DNA from: Porphyridium purpureum | Taxonomy: Eukaryota > Rhodophyta > Bangiophyceae > Porphyridiales > Porphyridiaceae | Direction of reading: 5' to 3' | NCBI GenBank assembly: GCA_008690995.1 | Contig: VRMN01000006.1 | Span: 703,501-767,500, forward strand | DNA length: 64,000 bases | Shown: positions 37,008 to 46,138 of the stretch, in pieces | How positions within the stretch are numbered: the first letter of the stretch is position 1 | Layout: the number at the start of each line of letters is the position of its first letter | Translations under genes and position numbers: made by a program | Notes under the pieces: model-generated | Databases searched by the model: none | What the model was told of the DNA's origin: nothing | The model's input: the letters and a program-made list of their open reading frames with translations, nothing else

Positions 37008-38537
37008 ATGCTGGTGTCTGTGAGTTGGGTTGGGCGCGAGCAGGCGCAGGTGATTCTTGCGCAAGATGAAATAGCGGCGGATGGCCCAGGCGGCAGCAAA
37101 GAAGCGTCGTCAGCGGCCATGGAAGACGACGGTGCGGGCGCTGGAGATGATGGTTTGGATGCGGACACGGAGAATCCACAGGATATAATCTCAGATCTGC
37201 TGGCAGGAAATGCAAAGGGGCTAAAGGTGTTCAAGTCGAACAAGGAAGATCCGTTTCTGGTCGATGCGTCCGATGCGCCGTACGACGAGGATGACTTGGA
37301 GGACCTCAGAATCAAGCCGACCGATGCGCAGCTTGTATGCGCAAGGAGCAGTGATGAGGTGTCACAAATTGAGGTGTACGTCTACGAGTCGCTCGACGAT
37401 GGTACAAACCATATGTACATCCATCACGATATCATTTTGCCCGCGATGCCACTATGTACCGCCTGGACAAATTACGATCCTCGCTCGCAATCGCGCTCGG
37501 CCAACATGCTGGCCGTCGGAACGTTTCTTCCTTCCATCGATATTTTTGACCTCAACATGGTGGACGAGCTTGAAGCGTTTGCAACTCTGGGCGGATTCGT
37601 ACCAAACACGCCAGCGAACGAGTCCAGCGCGGCCGGTAGCCAAGGCTCCCGGAAGCAGGGCAAAAGAAAGACCCGACTGAAGCCGCAGCTCAAATTGAAA
37701 GATAGCAGTCACTCAGCGGCAGTCATGTGCCTGGCGTGGAATCCGCTAGATCCTGAATATCTGGCGTCTGGCTCTGCGGATGAGACGATTAAGTGCTGGG
37801 ACGTTGATAGTGCGCATTGCGTGCAAACGCTTTCGCACCACAAGAACAAGGTACAATCCGTTGCATGGCACCCGTCTGAGCGTGGCTGCCTGCTCACAGG
37901 TTCGTTTGACCGGACGGCGAGCGTCGTAGACGTGCGGTCCGAGGTAGTTGCATGCACGGCATCGTTGTCGTCAGATATTGAGTCTTGTGCTTGGAGCACA
38001 CGCGATACAAATTGCTTCTACGCGTGCACGGAAGGAGGCTTGGTACAGCTGTTTGACGTGCGGAACGTATCAAAGGCCAGGTGGGAACTACAAGCGCATG
38101 CGGGACCTGTGTCCGCCTTCTCGATATCCACTTGTGTTCAGGGCCTGTTTGCGACAGGCTCGACTGATCACGTGCTGAAAGTTTGGGACGAGTCGGCTAC
38201 ATCGGATGTGCCGGCCCTTCTTCTTGCAAAGAATGCGAATGCTGGTGCCATTTTTGGTCTGGCTTGGTCCACAGACCAGGAGACCAGCCTCAGTTTAGGC
38301 GTCGTCGGCTCAAAAGGACGCTTACGAGTGCGTAATCTGGCTGCCGTGACATATGGCCTTAAAGGAAAACTAGACGCTTCAAGAGTGTCAAGCGTGGTGT
38401 GGCATCGCGCCAAGGCGGAAGGCGAACAAGCCAAAGGTGAGAAAGGGCGCGAGTCACGCAACACACCCGCGATGCGCGACGAGGACGACGAGTCTGAGGA
38501 TCCTGACGAAGAGGAAGACTCATCTGATGGCGAGTAA
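37008..38537 (+). CDS. PWP1: PWP1-like WD40 ribosome biogenesis protein
   Basis: A 509-aa WD-repeat protein of the PWP1 family, nucleolar proteins needed for rRNA transcription and 60S assembly. The N-terminus has the family features: MLVSVSWVGREQ, an acidic stretch, KVFKSNKEDPFLV, then DLRIKPTDAQLVCARSSDE, VYVYE, HHDIILPAMPLCTAW and NMLAVGTFLPSIDIFDLNMVD. WD repeats follow (VMCLAWNPLDPEYLASGSADETIKCWD, VQSVAWHP, ESCAWS, VSAFSIS..GLFATGSTDHVLKVWD). The tail is acidic (DEDDESEDPDEEEDSSDGE). The ATG at 37008 is the first in frame. Confidence 0.9.
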   Translation: MLVSVSWVGREQAQVILAQDEIAADGPGGSKEASSAAMEDDGAGAGDDGLDADTENPQDIISDLLAGNAKGLKVFKSNKEDPFLVDASDAPYDEDDLEDLRIKPTDAQLVCARSSDEVSQIEVYVYESLDDGTNHMYIHHDIILPAMPLCTAWTNYDPRSQSRSANMLAVGTFLPSIDIFDLNMVDELEAFATLGGFVPNTPANESSAAGSQGSRKQGKRKTRLKPQLKLKDSSHSAAVMCLAWNPLDPEYLASGSADETIKCWDVDSAHCVQTLSHHKNKVQSVAWHPSERGCLLTGSFDRTASVVDVRSEVVACTASLSSDIESCAWSTRDTNCFYACTEGGLVQLFDVRNVSKARWELQAHAGPVSAFSISTCVQGLFATGSTDHVLKVWDESATSDVPALLLAKNANAGAIFGLAWSTDQETSLSLGVVGSKGRLRVRNLAAVTYGLKGKLDASRVSSVVWHRAKAEGEQAKGEKGRESRNTPAMRDEDDESEDPDEEEDSSDGE

Positions 38538-38646
38538 ACCAGAAAGCAAACCCAAGAAATATAAAATGAAGAATGTACGGAATCGGCTGATGTCGCCCAT
38601 CGCGACCGTTTCTATTTTGTGGCGGCACGACCAAGCGCACATGATT

Positions 38647-39237
38647 CTACGACCGGGCCAAGGATTCCGATGCCAACGGCGGATCTGTACTCCTGACAAT
38701 ATGCTTCTGTGCAGCCTTTCTCTCGAGCGCCAGTCGCAGACCTTCATTGAGGTCGAGGTTCGTTCGTCTCTGATGGTTGTATAGCCTCCTGAGATTGCGC
38801 AGCTCCATCTCGTCGGGCGACAGAATGGTCTTGTGCGTGTCGATCAGCTCAACAACGGCCATCTCAGCACAGTCGCCCTTGAAACCCCTGCCTCTGCGGA
38901 CTCCCGTTCGCAACACGCGCGTCACTGAACCACGCACATTCCGAAACCGCGGCACCAGCTCATGAACCAACTTGTTGAATGCCTCCTTGGTGAACAGGTC
39001 GCGCATCAGCAGGCCGCGCATGCTATACTTTGGCCGCTCCTGTTTCTCAAGCTTTCTGGTGATCCGCGTGGCCACAGAGACCAGGTGGTCGACGCGCCTC
39101 GAAGCATGCCTCGCGCGCTTCAACGTCGTCTCAAAGCGCTCTTGCTTGATCAGATACTCTGCCAGCTGCTTCCACAGCATGCGCGTCCGCTTGGGCGAGC
39201 CCAAGCTCTCCTTGTACCGCGCACGAACCTTGACCAT
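38647..39237 (-). CDS. Bacterial-type ribosomal protein bL17, organellar
   Basis: A 196-aa bL17 homologue. Conserved order: SPKRTRMLWKQLAEYLIKQERFETTLKRA (the family's nLa.sLi.heri.TT..kA block), VDHLVSVATR, LFTKEAFNKLVHELVPRF, then VTRVLRTGVRRGRGFKGDCAEMAVVEL. The C-terminal 65 residues are an extension beyond bacterial length. The N-terminus (MVKVRARYKESLG) has no long transit peptide, which favours the mitochondrial ribosome, though a plastid location is not excluded. bL17 is absent from cytosolic ribosomes, so the organellar assignment is firm. Confidence 0.85.
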   Translation of the reverse strand: MVKVRARYKESLGSPKRTRMLWKQLAEYLIKQERFETTLKRARHASRRVDHLVSVATRITRKLEKQERPKYSMRGLLMRDLFTKEAFNKLVHELVPRFRNVRGSVTRVLRTGVRRGRGFKGDCAEMAVVELIDTHKTILSPDEMELRNLRRLYNHQRRTNLDLNEGLRLALERKAAQKHIVRSTDPPLASESLARS

Positions 39238-39498
39238 GGCTGCTACGCGGCGTGGCGCGACGCGCTCTCCCTCTTGCCGCGCACGCGGCTTGCCAACCCT
39301 GGTCGACGCTTATACAATGAACCACAGATACAATCCACGCCGCTGCTTCCGCCGCCGTCGCCGCCGATGCCAGCGCCCGCCCTAGCGTATCTACGGCACT
39401 CACGTCTCCCGCTCTTCCGCGCATCGGCTGCGTCTCCATGCCGCCAGGCGCCACATGGCGGCGCTCACGTCTTTTTTATCGGTTTCGACATGTGGTTC

Positions 39499-39509
39499 AA
39501 ACCGTTTAG
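39499..39509. promoter_or_regulatory. AAACCGTTTAG motif upstream of bL17
   Basis: Identical to the 11-bp element at 12060-12070, followed at once by a partial second copy (CCGTTTAG). It lies in the 390-bp gap between the bL17 start and the next gene's stop; otherwise that gap shows no gene. Confidence 0.35.
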
Positions 39510-39627
39510 CCGTTTAGTCAAAGTCATTCTGAGCGAGACGGAGGTGATGTTGGTCTCGAGGTCTGCATTTGGGTCGCTGGTGTTTGTTTTATGGCTGTGT
39601 GCGTAGTGTGCGTCATGTGGGCAAGAA

Positions 39628-41394
39628 TCAGCCTATGATATCCTGTCTGATGTCTTCGCTCTGCTTTCGACTGAGACCAGGATTTGGGTTTGAGATTGCG
39701 CGGCGCGGGCTGGCGATGGGACTGCTGAATGGACTCAGCGCCGATGCTGCGGCGCCCGGGCCGGCCGCTGCCGCCTCAAGTGCGCCGTGTTGGAACTCAA
39801 AGTACGGCACGTCGAGCGCGTTGGCCGCGGTCATGCGCGTCTTCTGGTTGCGGTTCAGCATCTTGCTTAACAAAGCGCGCGCCTCCTTGTCTTCGACCGC
39901 GCTTAAATCGATCGGCATCGAGCGCACCTTCTCTAGCACCTCGTCCGACGAGTCGCCGTCAAACAGCTCCTTCCCGGTGTACACAAAGTAAATCACACAT
40001 GCTAGCGACCACACATCCGGCTCAACGCCGTACTCAACGTAATTGACTACTTCGGGAGCGATGTATAGCGGTGAGCCATACTTACCAGAGGTGGTCGCAT
40101 CCGGACGCTCGAGCACTTTTGACAAACCAAAGTCCGAGTACTTGCATTCCGGTATCACATCGCGCAGGTCGGCATCTTTGGATGGAGGCTCTGTGTTGGA
40201 CATTGTGCTGCCGCCGTAGTCGAGCAAAATGTTCTCTGGTTTGATGTCCCGATGGACTACAAGGTGTTCATGCAAATAAGCCAGACCTTCCACCAGCTGG
40301 TGGAAAATTGCCTTTTGCACGCGCGCGCTGAGCCCGCCCGAGTCAATGTACTTGTCCACAAGATCCTTCAGCGTACCGCCGGGCACGTACTCGAGGACCA
40401 TCACCGAATCCTTGCCGCGCGTGGTCAGGTCGTACGTAGCGACCACATTCGGATGTGACAATTTAAGATCATAAACCAGGCTCTCGTGCTTGAGGGTGAA
40501 CGCCGCGTCGCGATTGAATGGTCCCTTTCGTTTGATGATTTTGATGGCCACAGGGCGGTCGTCGACCTTGCGCCGCCCCGCACACACTTCAGAGAACATG
40601 CCTTCTCCGAGTACCCGATCCTCAAAAATCTCATAGCGCCTATCAAACTCCGTTTCTTGAATTGAGTCTGTGTCATGTTCGCCGAGGTCGGACTCAAAGC
40701 GCCGAAATGTCAGCTTGGACGTCAGCGCTTGTCGCACGCTTCTTTCGCGCGTATGTAGTGTTGGCGTCTTGCGGTCCCCAACAGAGCGCAAATTCTTCGA
40801 AGATGGCTCGCGCTCGAAGTCATCTGACATGTTGGAGAGGTCTACGTCAAGCGGTGGGACAGCCGGAGGAGTAGTGGAATTCCTGGACCGCGCTTCGCTC
40901 CCGAGGTCGATACTCTTTTCCTTCTTGGACATACCGCGTATCAAACTCGCGATCGACCGCTTTTCCTTGTCGTTCGCGCCGCTATGCGTTGCATCGTCCT
41001 TTGCGCGTGGCGCCGGGTCTGGCGAGGTGGCTGAGGTTCGCGACGATGATCCATCGTCATTAGAGCGAAACCGCCGCGAGAGCGCGGCAAAACTCCGATT
41101 TTGGGAGTCTCTGGCACCCGCCAATTCCGGCGGTGGTTCTGCCCACTTTAGGCCCTTGGTCTGCGATCGTGGGGGCGACTTGGATGTTGAAGCCAAATTC
41201 TGAGCTGCGGCACTGCCATCATTTTTCCGCGGCGACATTATGTTGATATCATTCGACAGCAGGCGCATTGGCTTCATCGTGACGGCCTTTGTTTTCGACG
41301 GCGAGAGCGGGGTGGGTGGCTTTGCTCTGGGAGCCGGGACGGTCCTTGAAGGAGACAGCGGCCGTCCATCCGACACGGCGTCATCACGATCCAT
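39628..41394 (-). CDS. Ser/Thr protein kinase, CAMK-like
   Basis: A 588-aa kinase. Residues 1 to about 240 are Ser/Pro/Arg-rich and probably disordered. The catalytic domain spans about 250-540: LGEGMFSEV near 260, VAIKIIKRK with the ATP lysine, HRDIKPENILLD near 380, SDFGLSKVL near 420 with an intact DFG, YIAPEVV, DVWSLACVIY, and a C-lobe ending DVPYFEF. A 25-residue insert (STMSNTEPPSKDADLRDVIP) separates the catalytic loop from DFG. Closest in style to the CAMK group; no regulatory domain such as EF-hands or a CaM site is apparent. GGTACAGT lies 307 bp upstream of the ATG in its own orientation. Confidence 0.87.
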   Translation of the reverse strand: MDRDDAVSDGRPLSPSRTVPAPRAKPPTPLSPSKTKAVTMKPMRLLSNDINIMSPRKNDGSAAAQNLASTSKSPPRSQTKGLKWAEPPPELAGARDSQNRSFAALSRRFRSNDDGSSSRTSATSPDPAPRAKDDATHSGANDKEKRSIASLIRGMSKKEKSIDLGSEARSRNSTTPPAVPPLDVDLSNMSDDFEREPSSKNLRSVGDRKTPTLHTRERSVRQALTSKLTFRRFESDLGEHDTDSIQETEFDRRYEIFEDRVLGEGMFSEVCAGRRKVDDRPVAIKIIKRKGPFNRDAAFTLKHESLVYDLKLSHPNVVATYDLTTRGKDSVMVLEYVPGGTLKDLVDKYIDSGGLSARVQKAIFHQLVEGLAYLHEHLVVHRDIKPENILLDYGGSTMSNTEPPSKDADLRDVIPECKYSDFGLSKVLERPDATTSGKYGSPLYIAPEVVNYVEYGVEPDVWSLACVIYFVYTGKELFDGDSSDEVLEKVRSMPIDLSAVEDKEARALLSKMLNRNQKTRMTAANALDVPYFEFQHGALEAAAAGPGAAASALSPFSSPIASPRRAISNPNPGLSRKQSEDIRQDIIG

Positions 41395-41467
41395 TCCCGC
41401 TTCCCACGCGTGATGCTCCCAGCCACTTGCCGACGCTCACACGCGCACAACGCGGCACTCTTCCGCC

Positions 41468-41490
41468 AATTCGAATTCGAATTCGAATTC
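41468..41490. repeat. AATTCG tandem repeat
   Basis: Nearly four copies of AATTCG (AATTCGAATTCGAATTCGAA...) 74 bp upstream of the kinase start. Confidence 0.9.
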
Positions 41491-41700
41491 CAGTTCCTCT
41501 GCTACTCCAAATTCACATTCAACACTTCCTAAAGCGGCTTCCCAATGGTGCGCATTCAGCGAACCCACACACTGAGCTCCACGCAGAGCCTCTACCCACA
41601 CTCACTCTGTCTCTCTGTCTCTCTGTCACTCTGTACTCTCTGTCCCCCTCCGACCTCTTTCGCTCCTTCGCTTCGTCCTTTTTGCAAAAAATCCATTCGA

Positions 41701-41708
41701 ACTGTACC
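41701..41708 (-). promoter_or_regulatory. GGTACAGT motif, minus strand
   Basis: ACTGTACC on the plus strand, so GGTACAGT reads toward the kinase starting at 41394. Confidence 0.45.
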
Positions 41709-42203
41709 TACTTTCTACTAAATGAACCCATTCGGATCATATCTTCATTAATTAACGCGGCGCTTCGTTATTTTAACATGCGCGCTGTCAGTCCTTTGCT
41801 GCAAATAACCGCGGGCGTTGCTGGGACGCACACACACACACCACGCAGACAGTAAACGGTTTCGTGGATCGTCTATTAAATCAGGCTGGTTTATTATAAA
41901 CACTCTAAACGGTTCACCGAAAATGAGAAGTTAGCCGATATGGAGGGAAAAGAGGCGGTTCGGAGCAACGCGGGTCGTGGAGCGATCGCCGCGGCGCTCA
42001 TTTCGGTTGTCGATTGGCGTGGTGGTCGTGTTTGGACACGAAAATAAAATGTGCGTCGCGTGACGAACGGCGTTTCTCATGCACTGGCAACGCTCGTTTC
42101 AATCCAGAATTTCGCAAGCTGAAGCTTCCAGGCGGCGGTATGGCTTTCACATCTGCTGCCGCAATTGACAGTCGCGCAGCTTCTCGCTTCTTCGGACACA
42201 CAC

Positions 42204-42249
42204 GGTGTCGCGGTGTCGCGGTGTCGCGGTTTCGCGGTTTCGCGGTTTC
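42204..42249. repeat. GGTGTCGC/GGTTTCGC octamer array
   Basis: Three copies of GGTGTCGC followed by two and a partial copy of GGTTTCGC, head to tail. Confidence 0.9.
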
Positions 42250-42277
42250 AGTACGCATGCCCAAACGGTTTATTCTG

Positions 42278-42287
42278 TTAGGGTTAG
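42278..42287. promoter_or_regulatory. Telobox-like TTAGGGTTAG
   Basis: Matches the plant telobox core (AAACCCTAA on the other strand). A second GTTAGGGTT lies at 42381-42389. Confidence 0.4.
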
Positions 42288-42425
42288 CTTGCAAGACGCC
42301 CGCTGTTTAAGCGTTCAGTGAGCATATTGAAATAACGGCAAAACATCAGGACGGGGTGCGGCGTGACATCAGCCCGCGCCGTTAGGGTTCCTGAAGTACA
42401 CTGCTGTACTTCGCGGTACATGTGA

Positions 42426-42432
42426 GTACAGT
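42426..42432 (+). promoter_or_regulatory. GTACAGT motif with nearby GTAC half sites
   Basis: The last of four GTAC-containing sites in 40 bp (42393-42432), including the inverted pair GAAGTACAC...GTACTTC. It faces the PH-domain gene, 640 bp before its ATG. Confidence 0.4.
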
Positions 42433-42666
42433 GTCAGGCAGGTTTGTAACGGTCACGGCCGTTTTTTTGAAAATCGCGCAGGTGCCGCGGCGCGCCGTAA
42501 CGGCAATGCAGCGCGTGCGCGGTTCGCGCATGTGCGTGTGGGCGCGCGTGGAGGTGGTGAGCGAGGAAGCCCGTTTCGATGTGGTGGCGACGGCAGGTTG
42601 GTGTGGTGTGGTGATGCGCAGCCAGTGCGAAACCGCTCGCCTGCGACCTCTCTTCTCCAGTACGTC

Positions 42667-42667
<1 letters not shown>

Positions 42668-42718
<51 letters not shown>
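42668..42718. repeat. CAG trinucleotide array, 17 copies
   Basis: Seventeen uninterrupted CAG triplets about 350 bp before the PH-domain gene's ATG, probably in its 5' leader or promoter since no supported coding frame includes it. Confidence 0.95.
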
Positions 42719-42720
<2 letters not shown>

Positions 42721-43064
42721 CACTTGCATGTACGATAAGGCTGCGGTGGCTGGGTGGCTAAAGTGGTCGAGCTCGTCCTCTGCTCTTTGTCTGTTTCGGC
42801 GCACGCGTTGCCGCGCTGCGTGTGTGTGTGCCGGATAATAAAGGTGTGGTGCAGTACGTTGTGGCAATCGCGAACAGGTTGAGCAGCAGACACACAGAGA
42901 GACAGGGAGGCATTGGGTGCGAGAGCTGGGGAACTTGTTCGTTGGGTGGTTGGTACTTGCGCAAGTGCCTTGTTCAGTGCGTGCGAGCGTCGGTCGGGGT
43001 TTCGCGGACGGGTCTGGATAGGAGACAGAGCGTGACACAGCGCACGCAAGGCCGCGGATAGGGG

Positions 43065-44846
43065 ATGGCACAACTTCAGCCAGGTACGGCGCCCAGCCGA
43101 AAGAAGGAGCCCGCGCCTTCGCACGATGCGCCGCAACCGCTGCCGCACGAGTGGCGCGAGATGTTAGAAAGAACGCGCTCTCAGCAGGGCAAGTCACCAA
43201 AGGCGTTGATGCGCAAGGACGCGCACGGCTCACAGGCCTCCGTCGTGAGCGTGCCGACCGAGGAGCTCTACGCGCACCAAAAACAAGACAAAATCAGAGA
43301 GGCGCAGGCGCAGAGGGACAGGCTTGCGGAAGCGCTGGAAATCGCCAAGGATAAGGACCGCTCGCACAAAAGAGCCCAAGGAACGTACAGAAAGACGCAG
43401 GCCAAGAAGGAGCTCAAGGAGGCGACAGACAACCTGTTTGCGCTCATGGCTGAGGTACAGAAGCAGGTGTCAATATTGGCGCTGGATCAGCAGTCAGAAA
43501 GCGGCGACGCATCAGAAGAGGAGTCTCGACGCAATCTATTTGAGTCCATGCAGATGGCAGAGCCGACCACGGCGCCCACCGAAAACACGATGGAGCTGTC
43601 GCACCGCATCGCGACACTTGAGCGATTGGTGCGCGAGAACATGGGCATGGACCTCAAGGCATTGGGCGCAACCAGCGCTCGCGATGGCGGCGGTGTGACC
43701 AAGACGCACGTGGCGCACACCGCCATCTCAAAAACATCCACGATGGGAGGCGCCGAAACCGAAACGCTCACGCTCATGCAAGAGGACCTCGCTGCACTCA
43801 AGGACGAAATTCAGCGCCTGCGCGTGGCCAATACGGAGCGTGTTGAGCAAGTGCCTCCTTCGACCGCTGCCGCGTCGGCTGCAACACAGCAATCTGCTAC
43901 GTCGTCGACCACGGACGGGTGCGAGCGAGAATCAGTTATCTGGAGGCGTATGGATGATTTGCTGGCCAGGGACATCGTGGTCCCGAAGAAGAGCGTCTTG
44001 AAGAAGCAGGCTACTGCCAAGGCGAAGGATGAAGCCTTCAAGAATGCCCGCTTCAACCAGGCACCTGTAGTGGATTCTCGGCACGAGGACGCCGAGAACA
44101 GCGCCGCAGCGTTCAATCGCGCCGTGGTAAAAACCTCGACTGTGGTTACTGCTCAGAAGCCTGCTGGCAAGCACGCGCCCTGGGATCCCGTTCCGGGCGG
44201 CTCGCTCGGTTCGAACGACTCGCGACACAGCTTTGATGCACCCGCTGAAATAATGAACAAACCGGAGGCACGCGAGGCGTGTGAGGACGCAAAGCGCAAG
44301 TCGGCTGCGCTAGGCTTGCAGTACGAAAAAGCAGCCATTGCCCAGTCGCTTCGAGCTCACCAGTTTAACGAAGTAGTGATCGCCGGCGGCGGGCAGCCCA
44401 TGGTGGCCGACTCTGCATTGTCTGGGCCGAGTCTGTCATCTGCATCGAAAGGTACCAGCAAGCCAGAAGAGCGTGATCACAGCGTCATAACAGACGGGCC
44501 GAGCGACTTCGCGAGTATTTCTCAGCAGTACATCTTTATGCGCCGAGGAGTGCTTTTCAGTCGCTTCAAGCTCAAGTTTGGTGTCTTTATGGAGCACAAT
44601 TACTTTGGCGCAGTGCTTTGTATCTACAACGTGGACAAGACGGGCGCTGTCGAGCACAATAAGAGCAAGATGATTGCGCTTAAACAGTGCAAGGTGCGAA
44701 GCAAAGGACCCGGCCACATCCAAGTCGGCGGAAAGCTGAAGTATTCTTTCTGCCTCAAGACTGTGAACAAGGAGTACTGGTTTGCCGTCGACGACAAGGC
44801 CACTCGGGACGTGTGGATTGAGAAGATTACACAGCGGCGAAGCTGA
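43065..44846 (+). CDS. Coiled-coil protein with C-terminal PH domain
   Basis: A 593-aa protein. Residues 1-45 are Pro/Arg-rich. Coiled coil at about 65-140 (KQDKIREAQAQRDRLAEALEIA...), short helical segments later (ALKDEIQRLRVANTER), and low-complexity linkers. The last 105 residues look like a PH domain: FMRRGVLFSRFKLKFGVFM (first strands), a lysine-rich loop (HNKSKMIALKQCKV), YSFCLKTVNKEYWFAVDD, and the closing helix DVWIEKITQRRS with the conserved Trp. It probably binds phosphoinositides or partners at a membrane (inference). Overall family not recognised. Confidence 0.7.
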   Translation: MAQLQPGTAPSRKKEPAPSHDAPQPLPHEWREMLERTRSQQGKSPKALMRKDAHGSQASVVSVPTEELYAHQKQDKIREAQAQRDRLAEALEIAKDKDRSHKRAQGTYRKTQAKKELKEATDNLFALMAEVQKQVSILALDQQSESGDASEEESRRNLFESMQMAEPTTAPTENTMELSHRIATLERLVRENMGMDLKALGATSARDGGGVTKTHVAHTAISKTSTMGGAETETLTLMQEDLAALKDEIQRLRVANTERVEQVPPSTAAASAATQQSATSSTTDGCERESVIWRRMDDLLARDIVVPKKSVLKKQATAKAKDEAFKNARFNQAPVVDSRHEDAENSAAAFNRAVVKTSTVVTAQKPAGKHAPWDPVPGGSLGSNDSRHSFDAPAEIMNKPEAREACEDAKRKSAALGLQYEKAAIAQSLRAHQFNEVVIAGGGQPMVADSALSGPSLSSASKGTSKPEERDHSVITDGPSDFASISQQYIFMRRGVLFSRFKLKFGVFMEHNYFGAVLCIYNVDKTGAVEHNKSKMIALKQCKVRSKGPGHIQVGGKLKYSFCLKTVNKEYWFAVDDKATRDVWIEKITQRRS

Positions 44847-45199
44847 TGAGCTTATCTGTGGCTCGCTGCTAGTTTCGTCCCAAGTGGATGTTTTCTTCTT
44901 TGTCCGCGCGTGCTGGGCCTCTGCGACTATCGCGGACTCGTGGTAACCCTCCCTACGAATGCAATGGTGCATGTATTCGTCTGCGGCATTTATCAACTTA
45001 CAACTTTGGCTTCCATGCACGCGCGCTCGCACGTACGCTCGCACGCTTGCACGTGCATGTAACTTACTCATAAATGTGTTTCACAACTCACACAAACTGA
45101 ATCATCATCGCCGTGAGACGCGGCATTGCGGTCCTGCCGTCTTGTCTATTTCGTCTTGCACCCCAACCGGGCTTCATGTCCGTGCCCGCTTGCAATGTA
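44847..45199. other. Convergent intergenic gap
   Basis: 353 bp between convergent stops. A GCACG/CGCACG-rich stretch (45015-45060) is the only noticeable feature; no gene. Confidence 0.5.
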
Positions 45200-46138
45200 T
45201 CAGAGCTGCGTCTTGGCATCAAAGAGCCAGTCGGAGACTTCGGAAGGCAAACCGCTCGCTTCAGGTACCTGCGCGAAGCACTCGACCAGTTTCATAAACA
45301 GCGCCGGCTCCTCAATGTAGAGCCAATGGTCATGTTCCGGAAATACCACCGTGGTAGCCTTCGGCATGAGCTTACCGACGTATGCGGGACCCTGCCATGG
45401 AAAGATCTGAGTCTTTCGACCTACAAGGACCAGGGCCGGCACCTGGGTTGCCGCACAGAGCGGACGGTGATCAAGCTGCGTGTGGTCATACATAAGTTGG
45501 CACAGAGCATGCTGCGAAGCTCTCTTGGTTTCCGAAACGAGCATGTCGAGTAGCGCGGGATCCAGGCGCTTTGCATCCACCAAGCAGCACGCCGCATTCC
45601 CTCTTGCGAACGCGTCAAAATCTTCCATCACCTCTGTCTGCAGGCGTTTCAGGCTTTCGGCATCATAGCACCCATTGCTGCCGAGTGTCCAGTCCGGTGC
45701 GCGATTCTGCAGAGGCGCCTGGTCCACCAGTACCACCGCAGACACTTGACGATGCCCAAACAGTTCCAGGAAGCTCCAAATAATGGCACATCCCATCGAC
45801 GTCCCCACGAGCGCCACGCTCTTCTCGTTTCCGCACGCGTGTTGGATCAGCTCGTGTACGTCGTGCGCCAGCCGAGCGACGTGATACCCAAACGCCGGCT
45901 TGTCGCTCTCTCCATGGCCCCTCAAGTCTGGCACCACAAACGCCACGCCGGTTGGATCTTCGAGGGATGCTGTGCTAGTGATGTGAGCGAACTGCAAGGC
46001 CGGATCAAAGTACCGACGCGAGCCCGACCAACCGTGAAGCAGCACCGCGACGCGCTCGGCGGCGCGTGGGTCGCCGTGCGTATCGTACACGATCTGCACT
46101 CCGTCGTTTGTTACGAACACATGACGGCGCGCCATCAT
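45200..46138 (-). CDS. Alpha/beta hydrolase
   Basis: A 312-aa alpha/beta hydrolase of the haloperoxidase/epoxide-hydrolase-like type. Oxyanion motif LLHGWSGSRRYF, then VPDLRGHGESDKP, nucleophile elbow GTSMG near residue 110, and a late LVGRKTQIFPW (acid region) with HDHWLYIEEP supplying the catalytic His. No targeting peptide or membrane span. Substrate unknown. It starts MM; the first ATG overlaps by two bases the start codon of the divergent RecQ gene (CATG at 46136-46139), and the second ATG is one codon inside. Confidence 0.8.
   Translation of the reverse strand: MMARRHVFVTNDGVQIVYDTHGDPRAAERVAVLLHGWSGSRRYFDPALQFAHITSTASLEDPTGVAFVVPDLRGHGESDKPAFGYHVARLAHDVHELIQHACGNEKSVALVGTSMGCAIIWSFLELFGHRQVSAVVLVDQAPLQNRAPDWTLGSNGCYDAESLKRLQTEVMEDFDAFARGNAACCLVDAKRLDPALLDMLVSETKRASQHALCQLMYDHTQLDHRPLCAATQVPALVLVGRKTQIFPWQGPAYVGKLMPKATTVVFPEHDHWLYIEEPALFMKLVECFAQVPEASGLPSEVSDWLFDAKTQL

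Larger units (their letters stand above)
41395..43064. other. Large divergent intergenic region with repeats and motifs
   Basis: 1.67 kb with no convincing gene, listed in parts below: AATTCG tandem repeat, CTCTGT-rich tract (41605-41650), GGTACAGT (minus) at 41701, AAACGGTTT at 41854 and 42263, an octamer tandem array at 42204, teloboxes at 42278 and 42382, a group of GTAC sites at 42393-42432 and a CAG array at 42668. Confidence 0.55.

Noticed and set aside
42382-43233. Minus-strand frame containing poly-Cys or poly-Ala
   Set aside because: Produced by reading the CAG array backwards; nothing protein-like around it.
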